The position numbers and the translations under genes are program-made. The notes under the pieces were generated by a model. The model was not told where the DNA came from. It searched no databases and saw only the letters and a program-made list of their open reading frames with translations. Shown here one piece after another: positions 43,282 through 52,152 of a stretch of DNA of 64,000 nucleotides. How positions within the stretch are numbered: position 1 is the first letter of the stretch; each line of letters begins with the position of its first letter. The stretch comes from Streptomyces sp. CBMA291 (GTDB lineage Bacteria; Actinomycetota; Actinomycetes; Streptomycetales; Streptomycetaceae): NCBI RefSeq assembly GCF_014596525.1, contig NZ_MSJP01000096.1, forward strand, positions 62,001 through 126,000. Direction: 5' to 3'.

Positions 43282-45066
43282 GTGTGCGGCCTGAGTGGAG
43301 AGATCCGCTTCGACGGCGAGCGGCCCGATCTGGCCGCCGTGGAGCGCATGACAGCCCGGCTCGCGGCCAGAGGCCCCGACGGCCGGGGCCTCTGGAGTCA
43401 GGGGGCCATCGCTCTCGGCCATCGCCGATTGAAGATCATCGACCTGTCCGAGCGCGCCGCCCAGCCGATGACCGACGCCGGTGCGGGACTGACCTGCGTC
43501 TTCAACGGTTGCGTCTACAACTACCAGGAGCTGCGCGCGGAGCTGCGCCGACTCGGACACCACTTCGACACCACCTCGGACACCGAGGTCGTGCTCAAGG
43601 CGTACCGCCAGTGGGGCACCGACTTCGTCCTGCACTTCGCGGGCATGTTCGCGGTGGCCCTGGTGGAGCACGCCACCGGCAGACTCGTCCTCGCCCGGGA
43701 CCGTCTCGGCATCAAGCCGCTCTACCTCGCGGCCCGGCCGGGACGGCTCAGGTTCGCCTCCACGCTCCCCGCGCTCCTCGCCGGGGGCGATGTCGACACC
43801 ACCCTCGACCCGGTCGCCCTGCACCACTACATGAGCTGGCAGTCGACCGTACCGGCCCCGCTCACCGTGCTCGCCGGGGTGCGCAAGCTGCCGCCCGCGA
43901 CCGTACGGACGGTGGAGCCGGACGGGACGGAGCACGACGAGCACTACTGGCAGCCCTCCTACACCCGCCGGAGCGAGTTCGCCGGGCTGCGCCCCGAGGA
44001 CTGGCGCGATCTCCTCCTGGACGCGCTGCGGACCGCCGTACGCCGCCGGATGGTGGCCGACGTGCCGGTCGGCGTCCTGCTCTCCGGCGGGCTCGACTCC
44101 AGTCTGATCGTCGCCCTGCTCGCCGGGGAGGAACAGCGCGACCTGGCGACCTTCAGCGTCGGCTTCGAAACGGAGGCGGGCGAGGAGGGCGACGAATTCC
44201 GCTACTCCGATCGGGTCGCCCGGCTCTTCGGGACCGACCACCACCAGCTGATGGTGCCGTCCGACCGGGTCCCCGCCGCCCTCGACGGAGCCGTCGCCGC
44301 CATGAGCGAGCCCATGACCAGCCATGACGCCGTCGCCTTCCACCTCCTGTCCGAGCTGGTCTCCAAGGAGGTCAGCGTCGTGCAGAGCGGTCAGGGCGCC
44401 GACGAGGTCTTCGCCGGCTACCACTGGCACCCGGCCATGGCCGACGGATCGCGCGAGCCCCAGCCCGAGCGATACGCCGAGGTCTACTTCGACCGGCCGC
44501 ACGCCGACCTCGCGAGGATCCTCCGGCCCGGGATGCTGCCCGCCACCGACCCCTCGGCCGCGTACATCCGCGACCACATGGCCGCGCCCGGCGCCGAGAC
44601 CGCCATGGACGCCGCCCTGCGGACCGAGACCCACGTCATGCTCGTCGACGACCCGGTCAAACGGGTCGACAACATGACCATGGACTGGGGTCTGGAGGCC
44701 CGCACCCCCTTCCTCGACCACGAACTCGTCGAGCTGGCCGCCGCCTGCCCGCCCGAACTGAAGCTCGCCCAGGGCGGCAAGGGCATCCTCAAGGACGCCG
44801 GACGCACGGTCCTGCCCGTCGGCATCGTCGACCGCCCCAAGGGCTACTTCCCGGTTCCGGCGATCCGCCACATGGCGGGCCCGGTCCTCCAACGGGTCCG
44901 CGACGCGTTCGCCGCACCCGACGCGCGCGAGCGCGGCATCTTCCGAGACGAGTACATCGCCACCCTCCTCAGGGAACCGGACGGCCACCGCACCCACCGG
45001 GGGGCGAACGCCCTGTGGCAGGCGGCGTTGCTGGAGATATGGCTACAGACACACGGCATCCGCTGA
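43282..45066 (+). CDS. N-acetylglutaminylglutamine-type amidotransferase (AsnB family)
   Basis: 594 aa. The start CGLSGEIRFDGERPDLAAVERM is that of the amidotransferase that makes the osmolyte N-acetylglutaminylglutamine amide. Nucleophile Cys2, GHRRLKIIDLSERAAQPM, CVFNGCVYNYQEL, VLLSGGLDSSLIVALLAG (about 269-286), SGQGADEVFAGYHWHPAM, DDPVKRVDNMTMDWGLEARTPFLDHELVELA and GYFPVPAIRHM all match that subfamily. GTG at 43282 after AAGGAGG. Its normal partner, a GNAT/ATP-grasp dipeptide synthetase, is not in the window; instead it is followed by S9 and M20 peptidases, overlapping the S9 gene by 28 nt. It may amidate a different peptide. Confidence 0.9.
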   Translation: MCGLSGEIRFDGERPDLAAVERMTARLAARGPDGRGLWSQGAIALGHRRLKIIDLSERAAQPMTDAGAGLTCVFNGCVYNYQELRAELRRLGHHFDTTSDTEVVLKAYRQWGTDFVLHFAGMFAVALVEHATGRLVLARDRLGIKPLYLAARPGRLRFASTLPALLAGGDVDTTLDPVALHHYMSWQSTVPAPLTVLAGVRKLPPATVRTVEPDGTEHDEHYWQPSYTRRSEFAGLRPEDWRDLLLDALRTAVRRRMVADVPVGVLLSGGLDSSLIVALLAGEEQRDLATFSVGFETEAGEEGDEFRYSDRVARLFGTDHHQLMVPSDRVPAALDGAVAAMSEPMTSHDAVAFHLLSELVSKEVSVVQSGQGADEVFAGYHWHPAMADGSREPQPERYAEVYFDRPHADLARILRPGMLPATDPSAAYIRDHMAAPGAETAMDAALRTETHVMLVDDPVKRVDNMTMDWGLEARTPFLDHELVELAAACPPELKLAQGGKGILKDAGRTVLPVGIVDRPKGYFPVPAIRHMAGPVLQRVRDAFAAPDARERGIFRDEYIATLLREPDGHRTHRGANALWQAALLEIWLQTHGIR

Positions 45067-47114
45067 CCGGACGCCACCGGACCGGGGCCCCCACGGCACG
45101 GCACCTCGGCGGTGCCGCGGGGACGCCGGACGACCGGCCGCGCCTCGGAGCCCACGCCTGCTGGTACCCGGCGGCCGACCCCGCCGCCGAGCAGGTGGCC
45201 TTCATCTGCGATCGAGGGGGCTGGCCGCAGCTGTGGACGGCGCCGGTCGGCGGCTCCGAAGCCCGGCTCCTCGACGCCGCTTCGGACCACGTCACCGAGG
45301 TCTCCTGGTCGCCCGACGGCCGCTGGATCGCCTACACCGTCTCCCCCGGCGGCAGCGGCCACACCCGGGTGCTCTGCGTCCGCCCCGACGGCTCCGACCG
45401 CCGCATCCTCGCCGGTGCGGCCCCGGGCTCCTCGGCGTACCTCGGCTGCTGGACCAGGGACGGCACGGCGCTGGCCGTCACGATCGCCGAACCCACCCCC
45501 GGGCACCCCGCCCCGCACGAGCACACCGAACGCCCGGCCGGCTGGACGGAACGCGACGGCCACGCCGCCCTCCTCCACGACGGCGGGCCCGAGGACCTCG
45601 CCCCGCCGGCCCGGGACCGGCTCAGCGCCTACCTCGTCGACCCGGCCGCCGTGAGCGCCCCCGTCTTCCTCGCGGAGGAGACCGAGGCGGCGACCCTGCG
45701 GGTCTGCGACATCAGCCAGGACGGCGGCCTCGCCCTGCTGCGCCGGGGCCCGCGCGGGCGCCGGGAGGCGGTGGTGGTCCGCCCGGCCGACCCGACGCCG
45801 CTGCGGGTCCTCGGCGTCGCCGACGGCGATCCGTGGATCGGCCGTTTCTCCCCGGACGCCCGGACGGTCTGGCTGCGCAGCGATCACCAACGCGAGTTCG
45901 CCGCCCTGCTCGCCCTCGATCTCGACGGCCCGGGAGACCCCGCCCGCGACGTCCGGGTCCTGGCCCAGCGCGCGGACTGCGACCTCGAACTGCTCGCCTT
46001 CGTGGAGCACGGCCGACGGGCCGCGCTCGCCTGGAACGTCCTCGGCACCAGCGCCCTGGAGACCCTGCCGCTGACGGACGGCGAAACGGCACCGTACGAA
46101 GGGGCCGAGGACACCGGAGAGGCCGAGGAGTCCGGGACCGCCGTCCCGCGCGCGGTGGAGCTGGAACACGAGGTCGTCACCCGGGTCGCGCCGGCCGGTC
46201 CCGACGGCATGCTGGTCGCCCTCTCCGGCTCCCAGCGGCGGCCCGGGGTCTGGCACCTGCCGGGCGCGGCGCTCCCCGCGCCCGCCCCCTGGACGGCGCG
46301 GGACGCCGACACCGTGCCGCCGGGGCCCGCGCCGGTACGCCCGGTGCCGCTGCGCCCCACCGCACGGGACGGGCTGCTCCTGGGCGGCTGGTACCGCAGG
46401 GCGCCCGGCCACGCCGACGGCGAACCCGCGCCCTGTGTGATCCATCTGCACGGCGGCCCGGAGGAGCAGGAACGCCCGGTCTTCGACCCGCTCTACCACG
46501 AGCTGCTCGGCCGGGGCCTCGACGTCTTCGCCCCCGACGTCCGGGGCTCATCGGGCTGGGGCCGTACGTTCCGCGACGCCGACCTCGGCGAGGGGCGCTT
46601 CGCGGCGATCCAGGACGTGGCCGACTGCGCCGCGTACGTGATCGAGAGCGGTCTCGCCGACCCCCGCAGGCTGGCCGTCATGGGGCACTCGTACGGCGGC
46701 TATCTCACGCTCGCCTCCCTCGTCTGGCACCCGGAGCTGTTCCGCACCGGGGTCACCGTCTGCGGCATGTCGGACTTCGCCACCTTCTTCGCGGGCACCG
46801 AGCCCTGGCTCGCCGACTCCGCCGCGCACAAGTACGGGCACCCGGAGCGCGACCAGGCCCTGCTGCGCGCGCTGTCCCCGATGAGCCGCGTCGACGCCCT
46901 GCGCGTACCGCTGCTCGCGATCCACGGGGAGCACGACACCAACGTCCCGCCGCTCGAATCGGAACAGATCGTCGCGGCGGCACGGAACCTCGGTCTGGAG
47001 GCGGAACTGCTGCTCCTGCACGAGGAGGGCCACGACTTCCGCCGCGCGGAGAGCCGACGCCTGTTCCGGCTGACGGCGGCGGACTGGATCCAGCGCCGGC
47101 TGCCCCCGGTGTGA
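45039..47114 (+). CDS. S9-family prolyl oligopeptidase-like peptidase
   Basis: 691 aa, cytoplasmic. Residues about 20-400 form a beta-propeller (CDRGGWPQLWTAPVGGSEARLL, VTEVSWSPDGRWIAYT and similar blades). The C-terminal alpha/beta-hydrolase has CVIHLHGGPEEQ (oxyanion region), Ser in VMGHSYGGYLTLASL (about residue 552), Asp in IHGEHDTNVPP (about 637) and His in EEGHDFRR (about 670). ATG at 45039 with GGAGAT close before it lies inside the end of the previous gene. Such enzymes cut small peptides, perhaps the amidated dipeptide of the upstream gene. Confidence 0.88.
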   Translation: MATDTRHPLTGRHRTGAPTARHLGGAAGTPDDRPRLGAHACWYPAADPAAEQVAFICDRGGWPQLWTAPVGGSEARLLDAASDHVTEVSWSPDGRWIAYTVSPGGSGHTRVLCVRPDGSDRRILAGAAPGSSAYLGCWTRDGTALAVTIAEPTPGHPAPHEHTERPAGWTERDGHAALLHDGGPEDLAPPARDRLSAYLVDPAAVSAPVFLAEETEAATLRVCDISQDGGLALLRRGPRGRREAVVVRPADPTPLRVLGVADGDPWIGRFSPDARTVWLRSDHQREFAALLALDLDGPGDPARDVRVLAQRADCDLELLAFVEHGRRAALAWNVLGTSALETLPLTDGETAPYEGAEDTGEAEESGTAVPRAVELEHEVVTRVAPAGPDGMLVALSGSQRRPGVWHLPGAALPAPAPWTARDADTVPPGPAPVRPVPLRPTARDGLLLGGWYRRAPGHADGEPAPCVIHLHGGPEEQERPVFDPLYHELLGRGLDVFAPDVRGSSGWGRTFRDADLGEGRFAAIQDVADCAAYVIESGLADPRRLAVMGHSYGGYLTLASLVWHPELFRTGVTVCGMSDFATFFAGTEPWLADSAAHKYGHPERDQALLRALSPMSRVDALRVPLLAIHGEHDTNVPPLESEQIVAAARNLGLEAELLLLHEEGHDFRRAESRRLFRLTAADWIQRRLPPV

Positions 47115-47153
47115 CCGGACCCGCGCACCGGCCCCGACCCCGAGGAGACCCCC

Positions 47154-48413
47154 GTGGCACGGAACGCCGAAGAACCGCACGCCGGTACCGGTGGTACGGC
47201 CCGTCCCGCCGGTCCCGCTCGTATCGCCCACGAGGTGGCCGCGCGGGCGGAACGGCTCTGGGACATCGCCCTCACCCTCCACCAGCAGCCGGAGACCGCC
47301 TACGAGGAACACCGGGCGGCCGCCCTGCTCACGGACGAGCTGGAGCGGGAGGGCTTCCGGGTGGAGCGCGGGACCGCCGGGCTGCCGACCGCCTTCGTCG
47401 CCCGCGCGGGGCCCGGGTCCCCCTCCGGTCGGCGGGTGGCACTCCTGATGGAGTACGACGCGCTGCCGCTGCTCGGGCACGCCTGTGGCCACAACCTCAT
47501 CGCGACGGCCGGTCTCGGGGCGGCGCTCGCCGTGCGTGCCGCGCTCGACGCCGCCGGGGCGGAAGGCGCCGGGTGGGCGGAGGGCGAGCTGCTGGCCGTC
47601 GGGGCTCCGGCGGAGGAGCGCGGCGGCGGCAAGGTCACGCTCGTGGAGGCGGGGGTGTTCGACGGGGTCGACGCGGCCCTGATGTTCCATCCGGGCACGC
47701 ACGACTGGACCTGGGCGCCGCTGACGGCCAGCGCGCAGCTCCGGGTGGGGTTCCACGGGCACGCGGCGCATCCCACGGGCGACCCGACGGAGGGCATCGA
47801 CGCCCTGGGCGCCCTGATCCAGCTCTTCAACGCGCTCGGCGTCCTGCACAAGCGGCTGCCCCCGGGCTCGCACGTCCAGGGGATCGTCTCGGACGGCGGG
47901 CGCGCCACGAACATCGTGCCGGAGTACGCGGAGGGCCTGTTCGGGCTGCGCGGGACGACCACCCGGGCCCTTGAGGAGCTGGTCGAGGAGGTGGGCTCCT
48001 GCGCGCGGGGGATCGCGCTCGCCACCCGTACCACGGTGGAGGTGTCCGGCGTCGGCGGCCGGTACGAGCACTTCCGTCCGGTCGGGACGCTCTCCGCGCT
48101 GTTCGCCGCGCATCTGGAGCGGGCGGGCATCCCCCTGTCGGAGCCCGTTCCCGGGGTGTACCTGGGCTCCTCGGACATCGGCAACGTCAGCACCCGGGTG
48201 CCCGCGCTGCACCCCTGGGTCGCCATCGAGGCGGCGGACGCGTCCCGTCACACGTCCCGGTTCGCGGAGGCGGCGGCCGGGCCCCGGGCCCGTCGGGTAC
48301 TGGCCTCCGTGACGGAGGCGCTGGCCCGCACGGCGGCCGATGTCCTGCTGCGCCCGGAGGTGGCGGAGGGCGCCTGGGCGGACTTCGGGAGGGAGGGCGC
48401 GGAGGGAACGTGA
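47154..48413 (+). CDS. M20-family amidohydrolase/peptidase
   Basis: 419 aa, M20D (AbgB/hippurate hydrolase) group. Metal-site segments ALLMEYDALPLLGHACGHNL (about 98-117) and VGAPAEERGGGKV (about 151-163) with the catalytic Glu pair, ALMFHPGTHDWT, and the dimerisation domain starting FHGHAAHPTGDPTEGIDAL. C-terminal SDIGNVSTRVPALHPWV. GTG at 47154 after GAGGAGA. It completes a three-gene unit (amidotransferase, S9, M20) that seems built for making or recycling a small acylated peptide amide. Confidence 0.88.
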   Translation: MARNAEEPHAGTGGTARPAGPARIAHEVAARAERLWDIALTLHQQPETAYEEHRAAALLTDELEREGFRVERGTAGLPTAFVARAGPGSPSGRRVALLMEYDALPLLGHACGHNLIATAGLGAALAVRAALDAAGAEGAGWAEGELLAVGAPAEERGGGKVTLVEAGVFDGVDAALMFHPGTHDWTWAPLTASAQLRVGFHGHAAHPTGDPTEGIDALGALIQLFNALGVLHKRLPPGSHVQGIVSDGGRATNIVPEYAEGLFGLRGTTTRALEELVEEVGSCARGIALATRTTVEVSGVGGRYEHFRPVGTLSALFAAHLERAGIPLSEPVPGVYLGSSDIGNVSTRVPALHPWVAIEAADASRHTSRFAEAAAGPRARRVLASVTEALARTAADVLLRPEVAEGAWADFGREGAEGT

Positions 48414-48473
48414 GCGGCGCCGGGCGCGCCCGGCCGCTCCGTGGCCCGGGGGGCGGGTGCGGCGGGCGGCGGG

Positions 48474-48732
48474 TCAGGCCTCGCGCAGGGGAGGGCGGCG
48501 GCCATGTCCTCGGGCCGGATGTGCTCGGTGGTCTGGGCGAATGCGGCGGGAAGGGGCAGTTCGGCGTTGACCCGCCAGCCGCCGAGGGACCAGCGGAACT
48601 GCTCCCGGGGCCCGGCCTGCTCGGTCATCACCGGGTAGCCGAGGCGCATCGTGTCCGGCGACTTGCCGCGATCGCCAGACCGTCAACGGAGTCCGGCCAG
48701 AACTCGTCGATCGCGTTCGGATCGTCGCACAT
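48474..48732 (-). pseudogene. Frameshifted remnant of a small protein gene
   Basis: Three frames on the minus strand join into one natural-looking protein: MCDDPNAIDEFWPDSVDGLAIAA, then SPDTMRLGYPVMTEQ and FRWSLGGWRVNAELPLPAAFA, then LREA and a stop (48474-48476). Shifts lie near 48660 (GCAAGTCGCC) and near 48490 (a C-rich run). I do not recognise the family. Upstream of the ATG at 48732 the frame stays open, so the true start may be further right. Either a decayed gene or sequence indels in G+C-rich runs. Confidence 0.45.
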
Positions 48733-48943
48733 CCGAGTCAGTGGGAAAAACGGATTTCCTTGAGGTCTCCGAAAGTTCGAGCGAGGTGCGCTGTTCGGAA
48801 CCGTTCCCGTCCTCGTCCCGCTTCCTCCGCGCTCGCCAAGGGGCCTGCCGTACCGGGAGATCGGGGACGGGTGCCGCTTTCCCTCGCTCACGGTCGATGC
48901 CATCAGCCCTCTGACGTGCCTTGATTCCTTGAGGAGTTCCCTT

Positions 48944-48961
48944 CTGTCACACTGGTGACAG
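48944..48961 (+). promoter_or_regulatory. Inverted repeat CTGTCAC-N4-GTGACAG
   Basis: Perfect 7-bp arms (48944-48950, 48955-48961) immediately before the terminator hairpin and about 170 bp upstream of the lanthipeptide synthetase. It could be an operator or an upper RNA stem that competes with the terminator. Confidence 0.45.
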
Positions 48962-48963
48962 AT

Positions 48964-48994
48964 CGCTCCGGTGTGCGCCGGAGCGTATTTTTTT
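48964..48994 (+). terminator. Intrinsic terminator with T-run upstream of lanthipeptide genes
   Basis: Arms CGCTCCGG (48964-48971) and CCGGAGCG (48978-48985), 6-nt loop, followed by TATTTTTTT (48986-48994). A T-run this clean is rare in Streptomyces. The nearest plus-strand gene ends 550 bp upstream, so it may insulate the lanthipeptide promoter or attenuate a leader transcript. Confidence 0.8.
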
Positions 48995-49131
48995 GCGCCC
49001 CGGCGCACGTAAGTCGCGATGAAATGCGCTGTGCGCTCGCCGGATCAAGTGAAAACACTTCCTGTCTGTTGGTATGCCGAATCCCATCAGGCAACGTTCC
49101 GACCAGCGGTTCTCACCGTTGAGAGGGACAC
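48995..49131 (+). promoter_or_regulatory. Promoter region of the lanthipeptide operon
   Basis: 137 bp, unusually A+T-rich. Contains the palindrome AAGTG-AAAA-CACTT (49047-49060), a possible operator about 70 bp upstream of the ATG. A promoter must lie here, because an intrinsic terminator ends just upstream. GAGAGGG at 49120-49126 is the ribosome binding site. Confidence 0.5.
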
Positions 49132-51798
49132 ATGACAAGCCAAGCAACTGAAGCCGAATTCGAGGGCCTTCTGCGCCGAGCGCTGGACACCACCGGCACC
49201 GGAGCGCGCTGGACGGCCGAAGCCGACGAGATGTGGTGCCGGGTGGCGCCCCGGTCGGGCGTACGGCGCGAGCAAGGGTGGAAGCTGCACGTGTCGGCGA
49301 CCGCCGCCTCCGCTCCGGCGGTCCTCGCGAAGGCACTGGACGTGCTGCTGCGGGAGGAGTCGACGTTCAAGTTCGCCCGGTCGCTCGACCAGGTGAGCGC
49401 GCTCAACTCCCGGGCCACCCCACGCGGAAGCTCCGGCAAGTTCATCACCGTCTACCCCCGCTCCGACGAGGACGCGACCCGCGTCGCCCGGGATCTGCAC
49501 CGGGCCACGGCGGGGCTCGCCGGCCCCCGGATCCTGTCGGACCGGCCCTACGCGGTGAACAGCCTGGTGCACTACCGCTACGGCGCCTTCGTCGGACGGC
49601 GGCGCCTCTCGGAAGAGGGCCTCCTCGTGTGGGTCATCGAGGACCCCGAAGGCAACCCGGTGGAGGACAAGCGCACCGGGAGCTACTCCCCGCCCTCCTG
49701 GGCGGTCTGCCCCTTCCCCGCCCTGGTGCCCGCCCCGCCCCGCACGGCGGAGGCGGCGAACCGCCCGGTGCTGCTCGGCGGCCGCTTCGCGGTGCGGGAG
49801 GCGATCCGGCACACCAACAAGGGCGGTGTCTACCGGGGCACCGAGGTCGCCACGGGCGCCCCCGTGGTCATCAAGGAGACCCGGCCGCACGTGGAGGCCG
49901 ACGCCTCGGGAAACGACGTGCGCGACTGGCTGCGCGCCGAGGCGCGGGCCCTGGAGAAGCTCAAGGGCACGGGGCTCGCCCCGGAGGCCCTGGCGATGTT
50001 CGAGCACGGCGGCCATCTGTTCCTGGCCCAGGAGGAGGTGCCGGGCGTCCCCCTGCGCACCTGGGTCGCCGAGCGTTTCCGCGACGCGGGGAGCGAGCGC
50101 TACCGCGCCGAGGCCCTGGAGCAGGTCGCCCGCCTGGTGGACCTGGTCGCCGCCGCCCATGGACACGGCTGCGTCCTGCGGGACTTCACCCCGGGCAACG
50201 TCATGGTCCGCCCCGACGGCGAACTGCGCCTGATCGACCTGGAGCTGGCCGTCCTGACCGAGGACGATCCCCTGCCGACCCGGGTGGGCACCCCCTGCTT
50301 CAGCGCCCCCGAACGCCTCGTGGACGCCCCCGTCTCCCCCACGGCCGACTACTACAGCCTCGGCGCCACCGCCTGCTTCGTGATGGCCGGCAAGGTGCCG
50401 AACCTGCTGCCGGAGGAGCCCGGCACCCGGGCCCCCGAGGAGCGGCTCGCCGACTGGCTGGCCGCCTGCGCCGAACCGCTCCGGCTTCCCGAAGGCCTCG
50501 CGGAGCTGTTCCTCGGACTGATGAGGGACGATCCCGCCGAGCGCTGGGACCCCGTCAGGGCGCGCGAGGCGCTGCGGAAGGCGCACCCCGCCCGGCAGGG
50601 CGTCCGGATCGGCGCCGACCGGGCCCGGGGCGACGAGCGGCAGGCGGCGGTGGCCGGGATCGTGGACCACCTCGTCGACTCGATGACCCCGGCGGACCCG
50701 ACCCGGCTGTGGCCCGTCTCCACCAAGGCGGGAGAGACCGACCCCTGCACCGTGCAGCAGGGCGCGGCCGGTGTCCTCGCCGTCCTCACCCGGTACTACG
50801 AACTCACCCGGGACGCCCGGCTGCCCGAGGTGCTCGCCACCGCCGGACGCTGGATCGCCGACCACACCGACACCGCGGGACCCGTCCGCCCCGGGCTCCA
50901 CTTCGGCGGACGGGGGACGGCCTGGGCCCTGTACGACGCGGGGCGCGCCGTCGACGACCGGGCACTGATGGGCCACGCCGTGGCCCTGGCCCTCGCCCCG
51001 CAGGAGTCCACCCTCAGCCACGACATCACCCATGGCGCGGCGGGCAGCGGGACGGCCGCCCTGCACCTGTGGCACCGCACCGGTGATCCGCGCTTCGCCG
51101 AACGGGCCGTCGCGGCGGCCGACCGGCTGGCCGCCGCCGCACGGCCCGAACCGAACGGCGTCAGCTGGCCGATCCCGGCGGAGGCGGTCACCGAGGAGCG
51201 GGGCAAGCGGTATCTGGGCTTCGCCCACGGTGCCGCGGGCATCGGCGCCTTCCTCCTCGCCGCCTCCGCCGTGTCGGGGCACCCCGGACACCGGGCGCTC
51301 GCCGTGGCCGCCGGGGAACTCCTCGTCACCCACGCCGTCCGGGTCGGCGAGGCCGCCCAGTGGCCCGCCCAGGCCGGTGACGCCCCCACGGCCCCGTACT
51401 GGTGTCACGGCTCGGCGGGCATCGGCACCTTCCTCATCCGCCTCTGGCAGGCCACCGGGGACGACAGGTACGGCGACCTCGCCCGGCGCGGCGCGCACGC
51501 GGTGGTGGAGCGCGCCTCCCGCGCGCCCCTCACCCAGTGCCACGGGCTCGCGGGGAACGGCGACTTCCTGCTCGACCTGGCCGACGCCACGGGCGACCCC
51601 GGCTACCGCTCCCTGGCCGGGGAACTGGCCCGGCTCATCGTCGCCGAGCGGGCCGGGCGCGGCGGTCACGTGGTCTTCCCCAACGAGTACGGGGAGACCT
51701 CGACCGGCTGGAGCGACGGCTCCGCGGGGATCCTCGCCTTCCTCCTGCGGCTCCACCACACAGACCACCGGCACTGGATGATCCGGCAGCCGGTCTGA
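49132..51798 (+). CDS. lanL: Class IV lanthipeptide synthetase (LanL)
   Basis: 888-aa trifunctional enzyme: phosphorylates Ser/Thr of the precursor, eliminates phosphate, and cyclises Cys onto the dehydro residues. Residues about 1-205 form the phosphoSer/Thr lyase region (PRGSSGKFITVYPR, ILSDRPYAVNSLVHYRYGAF). About 212-470 form the kinase: Lys in VVIKETRPH (about 248), VLRDFTPGNVMV (about 347-358) and LIDLELA. About 535-880 form the LanC-like cyclase with repeated GxxG blades. Zinc ligands are present in YWCHGSAGIG (Cys about 758) and TQCHGLAGNG (Cys-His about 803), which separates it from class III LanKC. ATG at 49132. The venezuelin-type precursor follows 52 bp downstream. Confidence 0.95.
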   Translation: MTSQATEAEFEGLLRRALDTTGTGARWTAEADEMWCRVAPRSGVRREQGWKLHVSATAASAPAVLAKALDVLLREESTFKFARSLDQVSALNSRATPRGSSGKFITVYPRSDEDATRVARDLHRATAGLAGPRILSDRPYAVNSLVHYRYGAFVGRRRLSEEGLLVWVIEDPEGNPVEDKRTGSYSPPSWAVCPFPALVPAPPRTAEAANRPVLLGGRFAVREAIRHTNKGGVYRGTEVATGAPVVIKETRPHVEADASGNDVRDWLRAEARALEKLKGTGLAPEALAMFEHGGHLFLAQEEVPGVPLRTWVAERFRDAGSERYRAEALEQVARLVDLVAAAHGHGCVLRDFTPGNVMVRPDGELRLIDLELAVLTEDDPLPTRVGTPCFSAPERLVDAPVSPTADYYSLGATACFVMAGKVPNLLPEEPGTRAPEERLADWLAACAEPLRLPEGLAELFLGLMRDDPAERWDPVRAREALRKAHPARQGVRIGADRARGDERQAAVAGIVDHLVDSMTPADPTRLWPVSTKAGETDPCTVQQGAAGVLAVLTRYYELTRDARLPEVLATAGRWIADHTDTAGPVRPGLHFGGRGTAWALYDAGRAVDDRALMGHAVALALAPQESTLSHDITHGAAGSGTAALHLWHRTGDPRFAERAVAAADRLAAAARPEPNGVSWPIPAEAVTEERGKRYLGFAHGAAGIGAFLLAASAVSGHPGHRALAVAAGELLVTHAVRVGEAAQWPAQAGDAPTAPYWCHGSAGIGTFLIRLWQATGDDRYGDLARRGAHAVVERASRAPLTQCHGLAGNGDFLLDLADATGDPGYRSLAGELARLIVAERAGRGGHVVFPNEYGETSTGWSDGSAGILAFLLRLHHTDHRHWMIRQPV

Positions 51799-51850
51799 GC
51801 GGCACCCCCTGCCGCCACACCACAGAGAAAACCAGAGAAGGAGAAAGATC

Positions 51851-52006
51851 ATGGAGAACCAGGACCTCGACCTGCTGGCCCGCCTCCACGCCCTCCCGGA
51901 GACCGACCCGGTCGGCGCCGACGGTGCCGCCTTCGCCGCCACCTGCAACTGCGTCGGCCTGCTGACGCTCCTCAACACCGTCTGTATCGGTGTCAGCTGC
52001 GCCTGA
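51851..52006 (+). CDS. lanA: Class IV lanthipeptide precursor, venezuelin/globisporin-like
   Basis: 51-aa precursor. Leader MENQDLDLLARLHALPETDP, with the acidic/leucine helix that VenA-type LanL enzymes recognise. It is followed by VGADGAAFAA and a C-terminal half with four Cys (32, 34, 45, 50) and Thr/Ser at 31, 39, 43 and 49. From memory, VenA begins MENHDIELLAHLHALPETDP and has the same Cys spacing, so the ring pattern should be kept. Differences from VenA in the second half are few: Asn for Glu at 33 and Val for Ile at 48. ATG with AAGGAGAAAG upstream is strong. Two strong hairpins follow the stop. Confidence 0.95.
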   Translation: MENQDLDLLARLHALPETDPVGADGAAFAATCNCVGLLTLLNTVCIGVSCA

Positions 52007-52022
52007 TCCAGGCGGCACCATC

Positions 52023-52055
52023 CGGCCGGCGGCTGTCCCGGGCAGCCGCCGGCCG
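52023..52055 (+). terminator. Hairpin after lanthipeptide precursor gene
   Basis: Arms CGGCCGGCGGCTG (52023-52035) and CAGCCGCCGGCCG (52043-52055), perfect 13-bp stem, 7-nt loop, 16 bp after the precursor stop. Likely stabilises or partly ends the transcript, so that precursor mRNA exceeds transporter mRNA. Confidence 0.75.
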
Positions 52056-52082
52056 ACAGCCTGCTCCCCAGGCACGGCCGTC

Positions 52083-52110
52083 CGCGACGGCGGGTCCTCC
52101 CGCCGTCGCG
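52083..52110 (+). terminator. Second hairpin between precursor and ABC genes
   Basis: Arms CGCGACGGCGGG (52083-52094) and CCCGCCGTCGCG (52099-52110), perfect 12-bp stem with loop TCCT. In tandem with the hairpin at 52023-52055 it forms a strong attenuator pair ahead of the transporter genes. Confidence 0.75.
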
Positions 52111-52152
52111 GGCGCGCCGGCGCCGACGTCTCCAGGATGAGGACCAGACGAC

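Noticed and set aside
45233..47974. 913-codon plus-strand frame spanning the peptidase genes
   Set aside because: Out of frame with the S9 and M20 enzymes and rich in Arg/Pro/Gly without motifs.
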